From JBGSYN01 sp041750975 (GTDB taxonomy: Bacteria > Pseudomonadota > Alphaproteobacteria > Geminicoccales > Geminicoccaceae): a stretch of 18,244 nt of DNA. The stretch covers positions 1-18,244 of the forward strand of contig JBGSYN010000191.1 of assembly GCA_041750975.1 (NCBI GenBank). The letters are read 5' to 3'. The translations under genes were made by a program, and so were the position numbers. Under the pieces are notes generated by a model that was not told the DNA's origin, made no database searches, and saw nothing but the letters and a program-made list of their open reading frames with translations. Positions 7,289 to 15,339 of the stretch are shown here, one piece after another. How positions within the stretch are numbered: the stretch's first letter is position 1; every line of letters starts with the position of its first letter.

Positions 7289-8415
7289 CGTGCGGACCGC
7301 TGTCGCAGCACCCGGTCGAACAATCGTTGCAGCGGCCCCGAAGCGTCATCGCCCGGCATTCGAAACGCGGCGTTGAAGAACAAGGAGCTCGAAGCGACGG
7401 CGAACAAGGCGAACGGCGCCCAGATCCCGAGCCAGGCGCCGATTGCACCATCATCGACCAAAGCTTCGCCGGTTTGAATGATCTCGTAATAGATGACGAG
7501 CAACAGGATTCCGATCACCATGCCATAAGAGCGCTGGCTGCGCTTGCGCCCGAGTGCGAGAGGTATCGCCAGAAACGGCAGAAAGGCGATCGACAGCGTG
7601 CGCGCCAGCCGGCCGCTGAACTCCGCCTCGAGCTCGACCCGGTCGATCTGATGCGGTGGATCTTCCATCAATGCCAGAATTTCCGGCATGGTGAGCTCCC
7701 GCTCATCCTCGCCGCGCGGCCTGATGACCGCCGCCTGGCCGCCATCGATATCGGTTCGAAAATCGCGGAACCGGACCGTGAGGCTTTGCGGATTGCCCTC
7801 GGTCGGTCCGCTCGAAGGGAGGATCTGCTGGATGCCGTTCGCGAGCTCGAGCTGCCAGGGCTGCGTCGGCTCGTCACGGACGATTTCGCCGCTCTCCGCC
7901 GTGACGGTCACATCGCCGCCCTCGTCCTCGGCAAAAAGGAAGAGCTCGCCGAACTCCATCTTGTCGTCGCTCAAGGAGGAAACGAGGTAGGTCGTCTTGC
8001 CGACGGTTATGAAGACGTCGGCGCTCAACAATGTCTGAAACGACACATTGGTGACGGTATAAACCGCGGCCCTGTAGGCGAAACGGCTGAATGGCTGGAT
8101 GTATCCCGAGAGCACCAGATGGAAGACGACCAGGACGAGGCCGGTCACGAACGTCGGTCGAGCCAATTGATGCAGGCCGAGCCCGGCGGCCATCATCCCG
8201 TCCAACTCGCCATTCCGGCTGAGGCCGGAGAAGGCGATGAAAACGCCAAGGAAGAATGCTGCCGGAACCGCCAGCCCCATGTAATGGGGAACCAGATAGC
8301 TCAGCATTTCGAAGACGATGAGCAGGCTGCCCTGCCAGCCGAGGACGAGATTGACGACGCTGAGGGCCCGCTCCGCCAGCAGCGCCAGCAGTGCTATACC
8401 GATCACCAGCATCAT
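7285..8415 (-). CDS. lptF: LPS export ABC transporter permease LptF
   Basis: 376 residues from the first ATG (8415), YjgP/YjgQ family. The recognisable N-terminal core is LSYLVPHYMGLAVPAAFFLG, then SRNGELDGMMAAGLG (the cytoplasmic coupling-helix region for LptB). A periplasmic domain follows, and then RLARTLSIAFLPFLAIPLAL and further C-terminal membrane helices. The start is uncertain. The frame is open upstream of 8415 and reads LYSAYIIRSIVRP directly before MMLVIG, which is what the missing family N-terminus (usually 'M-x-x-x-x-R-Y-I-x-R') should look like. No ATG, GTG or TTG is available there; a CTG at 8454 with GGGGG shortly before it is the best candidate. Preceded by the phosphoesterase gene on the same strand, overlapping lptG by 4 nt. 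Confidence 0.92.
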   Translation of the reverse strand: MMLVIGIALLALLAERALSVVNLVLGWQGSLLIVFEMLSYLVPHYMGLAVPAAFFLGVFIAFSGLSRNGELDGMMAAGLGLHQLARPTFVTGLVLVVFHLVLSGYIQPFSRFAYRAAVYTVTNVSFQTLLSADVFITVGKTTYLVSSLSDDKMEFGELFLFAEDEGGDVTVTAESGEIVRDEPTQPWQLELANGIQQILPSSGPTEGNPQSLTVRFRDFRTDIDGGQAAVIRPRGEDERELTMPEILALMEDPPHQIDRVELEAEFSGRLARTLSIAFLPFLAIPLALGRKRSQRSYGMVIGILLLVIYYEIIQTGEALVDDGAIGAWLGIWAPFALFAVASSSLFFNAAFRMPGDDASGPLQRLFDRVLRQRSAR

Positions 8416-8478
8416 CGGGCGAACGATCGAGCGGATGATGTAGGCGCTATACAGCGTCGGCCCCCGGCCAAAGTGACA

Positions 8479-9459
8479 TCATGTCAAGACTGTTTCCCGC
8501 GGCGAAAGCAGCAGTGTCCGACGATCGCTCGTATGGACGATATCAGCGGTGAAATGGGTGCTGAGCCGGGCCGTGCGCGGATCGAAGCCGCGTCGCTCGA
8601 TCGCCACCCGCCAGTCGCCCCGATCGCCTCTGGCATCGGCGCCATCGCCGCGCTCGATCGTATAGATGGCGTAGCCGCCGCTGGAGCCGACTTCCGGGCC
8701 GAACAGGGACGCTGAGGGCACACAGATCGCAGGGACGGAGCCGATCGGTCCGGCCAGATTGTGAAAATAAAATTTATGCTCATGGCCGGAGAGCAGCATT
8801 TCCGCACCCATCACCTCGATCAGCCGCCGCAGCCCGGCGCCGTCGCGCAACCGCTTGTGGTGTTTGCTCACGCCCAGCGCCGGTGGGTGATGGACCAGAA
8901 CGACGCGAAAACAATCGCGCTCGAGGCAGGATTGCAGCATGCCGCGCAGGCGATCGAGCTGGAGTCCGCCGATGCGCCCCGAGGCCAGAAGCGGGGCGGT
9001 CGGCACGGCACTCGACAGGCCGATCAAGGTGACCGGCCCGCGTTCGCGGATAAAGGGAAAGGTCACGGGCTCGCCCATCGGGCTGTCGTCGGCCGACATG
9101 AAGGGTTGCCACAAGGCCCAGCCGCGGCGCCAGGCCCGGGGCACATAAGCGTCATGATTACCCGGCACGATCGTGACATCCCGCGGCGAACCGAGCTTCT
9201 TGAGCCAGAGGCTGGCGGCGATGAACTCCTCCGGCAGCGCCAGATTGACGAGATCGCCGGTGACGACGATGTGGTCGACGGCTTGGGCGTGCAGGTCCTC
9301 GATCAGCGCATCCAGAACCTCGGACCGGTGCACGTGCTGGCGGCGATGGCGCCAGGACATGTAGCCGAGTGCCCGCTTGCCGAGGAGTGTGCCGAGCGGA
9401 ACACGTCCCTCGAGGCTCAAATGGACATCGCTCAAATGGGCGAGCCGGAACGTTGTCAT
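8479..9459 (-). CDS. Calcineurin-like metallophosphoesterase (CpdA-like)
   Basis: 326 residues. All five motifs of the calcineurin-like phosphoesterase fold are present in order: HLSDVHL (D11, H13), VVTGDLVN (D69, N72), VPGNHDAY (N101, H102, D103), VLVHHPP (H190/H191) and LSGHEHK (H226, H228). These residues hold two metal ions, so the protein should be an active phosphodiesterase or phosphatase in the cytoplasm; no signal peptide is seen. The arrangement resembles the CpdA / cyclic-nucleotide phosphodiesterase class, but LpxH-type or other substrates cannot be excluded. It starts 12 bp after the stop of the glycosyltransferase gene and ends 63 bp before the lptF ATG, which suggests one operon and hints at, but does not prove, a link to envelope or lipid metabolism. 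Confidence 0.88.
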   Translation of the reverse strand: MTTFRLAHLSDVHLSLEGRVPLGTLLGKRALGYMSWRHRRQHVHRSEVLDALIEDLHAQAVDHIVVTGDLVNLALPEEFIAASLWLKKLGSPRDVTIVPGNHDAYVPRAWRRGWALWQPFMSADDSPMGEPVTFPFIRERGPVTLIGLSSAVPTAPLLASGRIGGLQLDRLRGMLQSCLERDCFRVVLVHHPPALGVSKHHKRLRDGAGLRRLIEVMGAEMLLSGHEHKFYFHNLAGPIGSVPAICVPSASLFGPEVGSSGGYAIYTIERGDGADARGDRGDWRVAIERRGFDPRTARLSTHFTADIVHTSDRRTLLLSPRETVLT

Positions 9460-9471
9460 GGCGAGCCGACT

Positions 9472-11748
9472 TCAGGCGGCGGAGGCGACGCGTCGCATCA
9501 TCCACGCCACGGCCTCCTTGGCGATCGCCAGATCGTCGAGAGGCTTGGGTGCGGCGGTGGCGGTACCGTCCAGGCCCTCTAGGCAGAGCCCGCGTGCGGC
9601 GAGCCCCCTGATCAGCGCACTCTCGTCGGGATCCGGCTTGATCCAGCCCTTGACGATGGCGCTGTCGATCAGCCGTGCCGGCCAATGCTGCTGGTGCGGC
9701 GTCCCGCGAGAGGTCGTCCCGCCGCCGAAGATGAGGTGGCCGAGCTGCCGCAGAGGATTGGCCGAAGCCATCGCCCGCCGGGCGGAATGCGGGTCGACCA
9801 GGGTCAAGGGCTTGCCCCGGCCCGCCGCCCGCAGCATCGAAAGCCGGCTCGTACCGCGCAGCACCGCGTGATCGGCAAGGTCGAGAAAGACCAACGCCGT
9901 CGCCTCGTCGTCATGTTCCAGGTGATAGACCAGACCATCGAGAGCGGCCTCGAAGTCCCGGCGTTTCTGCTGATCGATGCCTGGACCCAGATGGATCAGC
10001 AATGAGCCGCCCGATCTTTCCAGCTCGTGGCGCACCGCTCGGGCGATGGCCGCGAGCTCGCCGTAACCCACGCCAGGGGCTCCCGCCGCATCCCTGCCGC
10101 CATCGATCCAAAGTGCCGTCATCGGCTGGGGAAAGTTGGCGAGGCGCTGACGCCAGGAAGCCAGCGCCGCTTCGTCGACAGGCAGCCGCGCATGATCGAT
10201 CGGCAGGCCGGTGAGCTGGACGATGTTGGGACGCGCCGGCAAACGATCCGCCGTGGTCGCCAGGACCAGATCGATCCCCTCGAGCGAACTGCGCGGCTGG
10301 CCGATATGGAGGTGCCGGACGGTCCCGGGCGAGCGGGCTTTGACCGCCCGCGCCGCCTTGACCGTGGCCGGGTCGGCGCTGATGACGAGACCCGGCTCGC
10401 CGGGTGTGCCGGAACTGCCGGCCGGCTTGACTTCGAAGGGCCAGTCCAGCGCCGTCGCGAGTTCGGCAGCGACCTCGGCATGGGTCGAACCGACATTGCC
10501 GAGGATCCAGACGCGCGGCTTGCGATGCAGCCGGCGCAGGCGACTGGAGGTCACCGCCCCGCTGACACGGCGCGGATCGTTATCCTTGACATCGAGCAGC
10601 CAGCCGACCTCCGGATGCCGCCTTGCGGCAAGCGCCACGCGATCCTGCCACCAGCGGCAGCTGCCGAGACCGCTAGGGGACTGGGCCTTGACCTCGAAGC
10701 GAACCTCCTTCTCGGCAAGGCCGAAACAGCGATCGAGCAGCCAGCTCAGATCGGCGGGCGGCACCTGGTCCAGAATATGGCTGACATGCACATGATCGAA
10801 GTGCTGTTCGGGCCAGCGGCGATCGGTCGACGCCAGATCCAGGAGGGTCCATTGCGCGTCGAGATCGGTCGCGGCCGCACCGGCCTTGAGCGTGACCCAT
10901 AAGACCGAACCCGATCGGTCGCTATGTCGCGGTGGGGTTTCCTGCGCACGGACCCGCTCGACGCAGGGCTCGAAGCCGGGACTGGGAGTCTCTGCGCTGC
11001 AGATCTGGTAGCCCTGGGCATCGGCCTCGCGCTCGAGACCGTGCCAGAGATAGCCGAGCGGGTTCGGGTGATAGGAATAGTGCTCGGGAAAGGGCTCCCA
11101 GGGCTGCTGGTGCAGGGCCGTGTAGTGCAGGCACTTGGTCCGGCCCTCGACATATTCGAGATCGCGGGCGTTCCAGTGGGAATCCAAAACGCCCCAGAGG
11201 CCTGGCGTTTTCGCGGGCCGGTTCAACAGTGAATATTTGTTGCCCGTCGAGGCCCGCGCCCGGTTCCACATCGGCCGCATCCGCTCGCAGTCGATCAGCA
11301 TCACCGAGGTGTCCTTGGCCGAGATCGCGAGATAGCCATGCCCGTCCATGTCGAGATCGAACAGTTCCGCCGGATCGGCCAGATAGATCTGATCGACATC
11401 GTTATAAATCGCCCGGCCGTGACCGCCTGCGAGATCGGGGATGGCGTAACGGTAATTGGTGAAACCGGTGCGCCAGCGCCGCCGGTCGAACCCTGCCAGA
11501 TTCTTCATCAGGAAGATTTCATAGACCCGGGCGGGATCCCTGAACTTTTCGATCGAATGGAAGAACACCCGCTCGGCACGGTACTGCGCCTCCTCGGTCC
11601 CGAGAAAGATACGGACCGGCGGAGCCTTTGCCGGGGTTACTCCATGGCCCACGCCGAGCACGATCCGATCCGGATCAAGGCGCGAAAATGGCCAGGGATC
11701 GTCCTTTGAGGTCACATCATCAACCATCGGCGCGGAATCGGCGCTCAT
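9472..11748 (-). CDS. Modular glycosyltransferase: GT8-like domain, methyltransferase-like middle, ELM1/GtrOC1-type C-terminal domain
   Basis: 758 residues from the ATG at 11748. A GTG at 11796 (16 residues longer) and an ATG at 11727 are alternatives, and no start has a strong ribosome site. Residues 45-220 resemble GT-A fold family-8 transferases: VRIFLGTEEAQYRAERVFFH, a metal-binding DVD at 117-119 in AIYNDVDQIYLADPAELF, and a C-terminal H208 in KCLHYTALHQQPW. Residues 280-395 contain FDHVHVSHILDQVP and a following helix-strand that look like the back half of a class I methyltransferase, but no glycine-rich SAM loop is evident. Residues 411-725 match the ELM1/GtrOC1 (DUF1022) putative glycosyltransferase pattern, beginning RVWILGNVGSTHAEVAAEL and including LVISADPATV and LTLVDPHSARRA. 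Cytosolic. Donor and acceptor are unknown; the lptFG neighbourhood suggests envelope glycan or lipid. Confidence 0.75.
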   Translation of the reverse strand: MSADSAPMVDDVTSKDDPWPFSRLDPDRIVLGVGHGVTPAKAPPVRIFLGTEEAQYRAERVFFHSIEKFRDPARVYEIFLMKNLAGFDRRRWRTGFTNYRYAIPDLAGGHGRAIYNDVDQIYLADPAELFDLDMDGHGYLAISAKDTSVMLIDCERMRPMWNRARASTGNKYSLLNRPAKTPGLWGVLDSHWNARDLEYVEGRTKCLHYTALHQQPWEPFPEHYSYHPNPLGYLWHGLEREADAQGYQICSAETPSPGFEPCVERVRAQETPPRHSDRSGSVLWVTLKAGAAATDLDAQWTLLDLASTDRRWPEQHFDHVHVSHILDQVPPADLSWLLDRCFGLAEKEVRFEVKAQSPSGLGSCRWWQDRVALAARRHPEVGWLLDVKDNDPRRVSGAVTSSRLRRLHRKPRVWILGNVGSTHAEVAAELATALDWPFEVKPAGSSGTPGEPGLVISADPATVKAARAVKARSPGTVRHLHIGQPRSSLEGIDLVLATTADRLPARPNIVQLTGLPIDHARLPVDEAALASWRQRLANFPQPMTALWIDGGRDAAGAPGVGYGELAAIARAVRHELERSGGSLLIHLGPGIDQQKRRDFEAALDGLVYHLEHDDEATALVFLDLADHAVLRGTSRLSMLRAAGRGKPLTLVDPHSARRAMASANPLRQLGHLIFGGGTTSRGTPHQQHWPARLIDSAIVKGWIKPDPDESALIRGLAARGLCLEGLDGTATAAPKPLDDLAIAKEAVAWMMRRVASAA

Positions 11749-11836
11749 CGGCAACCCGTCTTGTTCGGCATGGAGCGCTCGCGGGAGTCGAGCCACGACG
11801 CGAGCTAGAGCTTGATAGCCATCAGGGTTTCAAGCG

Positions 11837-12994
11837 TCAAATGATGGCGTCGGACTGCCGCTGCTCCGGTTGGGCATTGCCGGTTTCGGCCGGGGCCGTA
11901 GCGGACCACTCCTTGATCAGCGCGTAACCGACCGCCAGCAATGTCGGGCCGATGAAGATACCGATGAAACCGAAGGTCAGCGCCCCGCCGACGACACCCA
12001 TGAAAATCAGGAGAAACGGCATGCGAGTGCCGCGGCTGATCAAATAGGGTTTCAGGAAATTGTCGACACTGCTGACGATGAGGCCGCCCCACAGCCCCAT
12101 GAAAATCGCCCAGCCCAGTTCGCCCTGCTGGAACAGCCAGATCGTGGCGGGAATCCAGACCAGCGGGGCGCCGACCGGAAACAGGGACAACACGAAACAG
12201 AGAAAGCCCAGGACCATGGCGCTTGGAATGCCGGCAATGAAAAAGCCGATGCCGGCAAGGACCCCTTGGACCAATGCTGTGCCGATCAATCCATGAACGA
12301 CCCCTTCGATCGTCCCGAAGGCGATCTGAACCAGACTGCGGGCACGTCCGCCGACCACCCGCTCGATCAGCCTGGTCGCTCGTTCCGCGCCTTTGCCGCC
12401 ATCGCGAAAGAGAAAGAATGTGATCAGCAGACTGAGCGAAATTTCGAGAATACCGCTGCCGACGGCGATGCCGCTCGCGACCGCGACGTCACGGAGAGCG
12501 CCGAAATAGGGTTGAACAAGGTCGACGACGGCACTGGTGTTGACCGAGATCTCCGACCAGATGTCGCTGAATGCCGGTCCGACAATCGGGATGCCCAGGA
12601 CCCAGCCCGGCAATGCGGGAAGGCCGGCGCGGATGGTTTCGCGGATCGCCTCCAACAGCGTTTGCCCGGTTTCAGCCAGACTGGTGCCGATCATGATCAG
12701 AGGCAGCAGCAGCATGATCGCGATCAGCAAGGTCATGACACCGGCGGCAAGGGTCCACCGACCGCCCAGCCAGGCCTGCAGCCTGCGAAAGGCCGGCCAG
12801 GTCGAGAACACCAGGATGATGGCCCACAAAATGGCCGAGATGAAGGGCCGGAGGACGAAAAAACAGCCGATCGCCAGCAGAAACAGCGCGAGGAAACCGA
12901 CTATTTGTTCGACGCTCAGCCGTCGCGCCCCGAATGGCATCGGCTCGCGGGACTTCGCCTGAGGCTTCGGATCGGCGGCGACGCTATCTGCCAT
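11837..12994 (-). CDS. AI-2E family transporter (PerM/YhhT-type permease)
   Basis: 385 residues. The start is the ATG at 12994 (MADSVAADPK), which follows the SDR stop by 7 bp; the ribosome site overlaps the end of the SDR gene (GAGGAAATCTGA). A hydrophilic N-terminus is followed by paired membrane helices (about 30-60), two more (82-105), a long amphipathic extracytoplasmic region (110-190), and a C-terminal bundle carrying the family motif with FFLFRDGG, GVVHGLIGTALVQGVLAGIG, GIPSAMVLGFLCFVLSLFPVG, VDNFLKPYLISRG and FIGIFIGPTLLAVGYAL. Members export small molecules or act as Na+/H+ antiporters; the name does not prove autoinducer-2 transport, and no lsr or luxS genes are present. Probably co-transcribed with the SDR gene; 88 bp separate it from the downstream glycosyltransferase. 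Confidence 0.9.
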   Translation of the reverse strand: MADSVAADPKPQAKSREPMPFGARRLSVEQIVGFLALFLLAIGCFFVLRPFISAILWAIILVFSTWPAFRRLQAWLGGRWTLAAGVMTLLIAIMLLLPLIMIGTSLAETGQTLLEAIRETIRAGLPALPGWVLGIPIVGPAFSDIWSEISVNTSAVVDLVQPYFGALRDVAVASGIAVGSGILEISLSLLITFFLFRDGGKGAERATRLIERVVGGRARSLVQIAFGTIEGVVHGLIGTALVQGVLAGIGFFIAGIPSAMVLGFLCFVLSLFPVGAPLVWIPATIWLFQQGELGWAIFMGLWGGLIVSSVDNFLKPYLISRGTRMPFLLIFMGVVGGALTFGFIGIFIGPTLLAVGYALIKEWSATAPAETGNAQPEQRQSDAII

Positions 12995-13001
12995 GGGCGT
13001 T

Positions 13002-13769
13002 TCAGATTTCCTCGACATTGCCGCAGACGCTGATCGCCTGGCCCGAGATGTTGCGGCCCGCGGGCGCACACAGGAAGAGAGCCATGTTGGCGACATCCTC
13101 CGCCGTCACCTTGCGGCGCAACGAGACCTTCTCAAGATTGGCCGCCTCGACCTCCTCGAAGCTTTTCCCGGTGGCATCCGCCCGCGCTTGAATCACGGCA
13201 TCGATCCTCGGCCCGGCGACGATGCCGGGCTGGATGGCATTGACCCGGATGCCGCTCGGACCAAGCTCCTTGGCAAGGCTCTTGGTGAAACCGACAATCG
13301 CCCATTTGGTTGCCGAGTAGGGCGAGCGCAAGGCATATCCGAGCCTGCCGGCGACCGAGGAAAGATTGATGATCTGGCCCTGGCTTCGGCGCAGCAGCGG
13401 AACCGCCCGCCGCGTGACATAGAAAACGCCGTTCAGGTTGACATCGACGGTCTGCCGCCAGGCATCCGCGGCGATCTCGTCGATCGGCCCGGTCGGCCCG
13501 GCGATGCCGGCATTGTTGACCAGGATATCGAGGCGGCCCCAGCGCTGGTCGATCGTGGCGAACACGCTGTCGACCTGCGCCTCGTCGGCAACGTCGCAGA
13601 GATGGCACTCGAGATCGGGCCGCTCCCGGCCGCATCGCTCGAGTGCTGTCCGATCGATGTCGCAAATGGCGACTGTCGCACCGTGATCGGCGAGGGTCGT
13701 GGCGATGGCGTAGCCGATACCGGACGCACCGGCGGTAACGAAGGCGTGCTTGCCGCGAAGCTCAAGCAT
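13002..13769 (-). CDS. SDR family NAD(P)-dependent oxidoreductase
   Basis: 255 residues, a classical short-chain dehydrogenase. The cofactor loop TAGASGIG is at 12-19 (TAG in place of the common TGG) and D37 at the end of beta-2 favours NAD over NADP. NNAG is at 85-88, N111, catalytic S138 in NLSSVAG, Y151/K155 in YSATK, and the post-active-site IRVNAIQPGIVAGPR. The C-terminus is SGQAISVCGNVEEI, where most relatives have '(I)xVDGG', here CGN. The start at ATG 13769 has GAGG 11 nt upstream. It lies 27 bp after the solute-binding protein and 7 bp before the permease, so the three form an apparent operon. The substrate cannot be read from sequence; polyol or sugar dehydrogenase is a reasonable guess given the neighbouring sugar-type binding protein. 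Confidence 0.92.
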   Translation of the reverse strand: MLELRGKHAFVTAGASGIGYAIATTLADHGATVAICDIDRTALERCGRERPDLECHLCDVADEAQVDSVFATIDQRWGRLDILVNNAGIAGPTGPIDEIAADAWRQTVDVNLNGVFYVTRRAVPLLRRSQGQIINLSSVAGRLGYALRSPYSATKWAIVGFTKSLAKELGPSGIRVNAIQPGIVAGPRIDAVIQARADATGKSFEEVEAANLEKVSLRRKVTAEDVANMALFLCAPAGRNISGQAISVCGNVEEI

Positions 13770-13796
13770 GTCGACGGCATCCTCAAAAGCTGCTGC

Positions 13797-15182
13797 TCAG
13801 ACGAGAATAGCAGCGTTCGCCTTGCTCGTCGCTTCGACCATGGCGGTCATCGCATCTTTTTTTCCGGTGGCGACTTCATTGATCCCGACCGCGAAGGGGG
13901 TGAGGATCTGGCCTGCCTTGGGATGGAACCAGGCCGATTTCATCAGGGCGACGTCGGCGGACATCAGGTTGCCGAGTGCCGCGGTTGCCGCCTGCTCCCC
14001 GAACGCCTTCTGGAACCCCATGGATTGCCACGCCGAAATGCGCGGGGTCGACATGCCGTGCCGCGCCATCTGCATCAGGGTCGGTTTCGAGTTGGCCCAT
14101 TGCAGAAACAGCCAGGTCGCTTCCTTGTGATCGGAATTGGCGTTCATGCCGACCAGCCAATGCCAGATATTGGCCTTCGGCGGGTTCGGACCGGCGCTCG
14201 GCATCAGGCCGTAATAGACCTGCCCCGCCACCAGGCTGCGATCCGGATTGGCGATGTCCGGCGCGAAATTGCTGCTGTCGCAGCCGATCGCCGTTCTCGC
14301 CGCCATAAAATCATTGAGACACTCGAGCCAGTCGTAATCGCCGACATTGGGGGGGCCCGCGTCGCGCAGAAGACGGCCGTACATGTCGATCGCCTCGACC
14401 GCTTCGGGGCTGTCGAGGACAACGACACCCTCGTCGCTGAGGATCTTCCCGCCATAGGAAAAGACGAACCCGGCCGCCGGCCAGGGGCTGGCATTGTCAC
14501 TGGGCCGGGCGCGCATCGCAATGCCGGCCACGGGACCGGATTTGAGCGATACCGCAAGCTTTTGCAGGTCCTCGAAGGTCGAGGGCGGCCCCGCCTTGAT
14601 GGTGCTCGCTAGCTGTCGGTTCATGAACAGCGTCTCGGCTTCCGCCGTCACCGGGAAGCCATAGCACTGCTGATCATTCCAGGTGGCGATCGTTCGCGCC
14701 GAGGGCACCAGATCGTCAAGATCGTACCAGGCGAGATCGCAGAGATCGGGATTATCCAGATACCCGTCCAAAGGCTCGAGCCAGCCATTGCGCACGGCTT
14801 CCGGGTAGGACCAGCACATGAAGGCGTCGGGCTTCGACTTCCGTTCCTGCAGGGCCAACTGCAGATCGGCCGTATAGCGTTCGTTCGACTGGACCTGGAC
14901 CAGCACCTCGATGCCCGTCAACTCGGTGAACTGCGGCAGCAGGGGCAGGATCTGGTGCATCCAGGCATGATGCATGCTCATCACTTCGATGGCGCTGCCG
15001 GCCGCACGCTGCCAATCGATATCGGCCGCAGCGAAATCCTCGGCGATCTGAAACGCTGCCGATGTTCTGCTGGCGCGGCCCGATGCAACGACAGAAGCAG
15101 CCGTGAGGGCCACCGAGCTAGTGAGGAAGCTCCGCCGTGACGACAGCCGATCGGATAACCAGCTCCGCAGAATTTGGGGCAT
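13797..15182 (-). CDS. Tat-exported ABC transporter extracellular solute-binding protein (family 1)
   Basis: 461 residues. The N-terminus has a twin-arginine signal: SSRRSFLTS (R16-R17) followed by a moderately hydrophobic, Ala-rich core up to about residue 34. The mature part fits the family-1 (sugar-type) binding fold: LPQFTELTGIEVLVQVQSNE, KSKPDAFMCWSYPEAVRNGW, GFPVTAEAETLFMNRQL, ATWLFLQWANSKPTLMQMAR and a C-terminal MTAMVEATSKANAAIL. It would capture a sugar or polyol in the periplasm for an ABC importer. No permease or ATPase gene is adjacent, so it is an orphan in this window. It is first of the minus-strand run, behind an AT-rich 157-bp gap that should hold its promoter. The start codon has no clear ribosome site. 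Confidence 0.88.
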   Translation of the reverse strand: MPQILRSWLSDRLSSRRSFLTSSVALTAASVVASGRASRTSAAFQIAEDFAAADIDWQRAAGSAIEVMSMHHAWMHQILPLLPQFTELTGIEVLVQVQSNERYTADLQLALQERKSKPDAFMCWSYPEAVRNGWLEPLDGYLDNPDLCDLAWYDLDDLVPSARTIATWNDQQCYGFPVTAEAETLFMNRQLASTIKAGPPSTFEDLQKLAVSLKSGPVAGIAMRARPSDNASPWPAAGFVFSYGGKILSDEGVVVLDSPEAVEAIDMYGRLLRDAGPPNVGDYDWLECLNDFMAARTAIGCDSSNFAPDIANPDRSLVAGQVYYGLMPSAGPNPPKANIWHWLVGMNANSDHKEATWLFLQWANSKPTLMQMARHGMSTPRISAWQSMGFQKAFGEQAATAALGNLMSADVALMKSAWFHPKAGQILTPFAVGINEVATGKKDAMTAMVEATSKANAAILV

Positions 15183-15339
15183 TCAAGACTGAGTACCATT
15201 ATTGGAGGCGGATCAAAATGTCCGCTTCAACTACTGCTTCTACACCTATCATGTTCTCGAACCCTAAACCAGAACTAGTGCGCGGCAATTGCCTTGCTTC
15301 AGGCGCGTTTGCAACCTTGGGGTATCTCAAATTCTATCA
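15183..15339. other. AT-rich intergenic region upstream of the solute-binding protein
   Basis: My hand count gives about 47% GC over 15201-15340, clearly lower than the flanking genes. It separates the end of the Exb-type operon from the start of the solute-binding protein, both on the minus strand, so it probably holds a promoter; no convincing -35/-10 pair was found. A 10-bp palindrome GGCAATTGCC lies at 15284-15293. On the plus strand GGAG precedes an ATG at 15218 that opens a 71-codon frame (15218-15433), of doubtful coding status. Confidence 0.45.
15284..15293. repeat. 10-bp palindrome GGCAATTGCC
   Basis: Perfect palindrome in the middle of the AT-rich gap, about 100 bp upstream of the solute-binding protein start. 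It could be an operator half or full site, or chance. No second copy was noticed nearby. Confidence 0.25.

Noticed and set aside
12993..14612. Plus-strand open frame of 539 codons opposite the SDR and solute-binding genes
   Set aside because: It spans two genes and their intergenic gap on the other strand, both with full catalytic or fold motifs. Its own translation is charged and featureless.
15183..15200. Sigma54-like TGGTAC...TTGA upstream of the solute-binding protein
   Set aside because: The spacing is one base off the GG/GC rule and the motif runs into the start codon, leaving no room for a leader.
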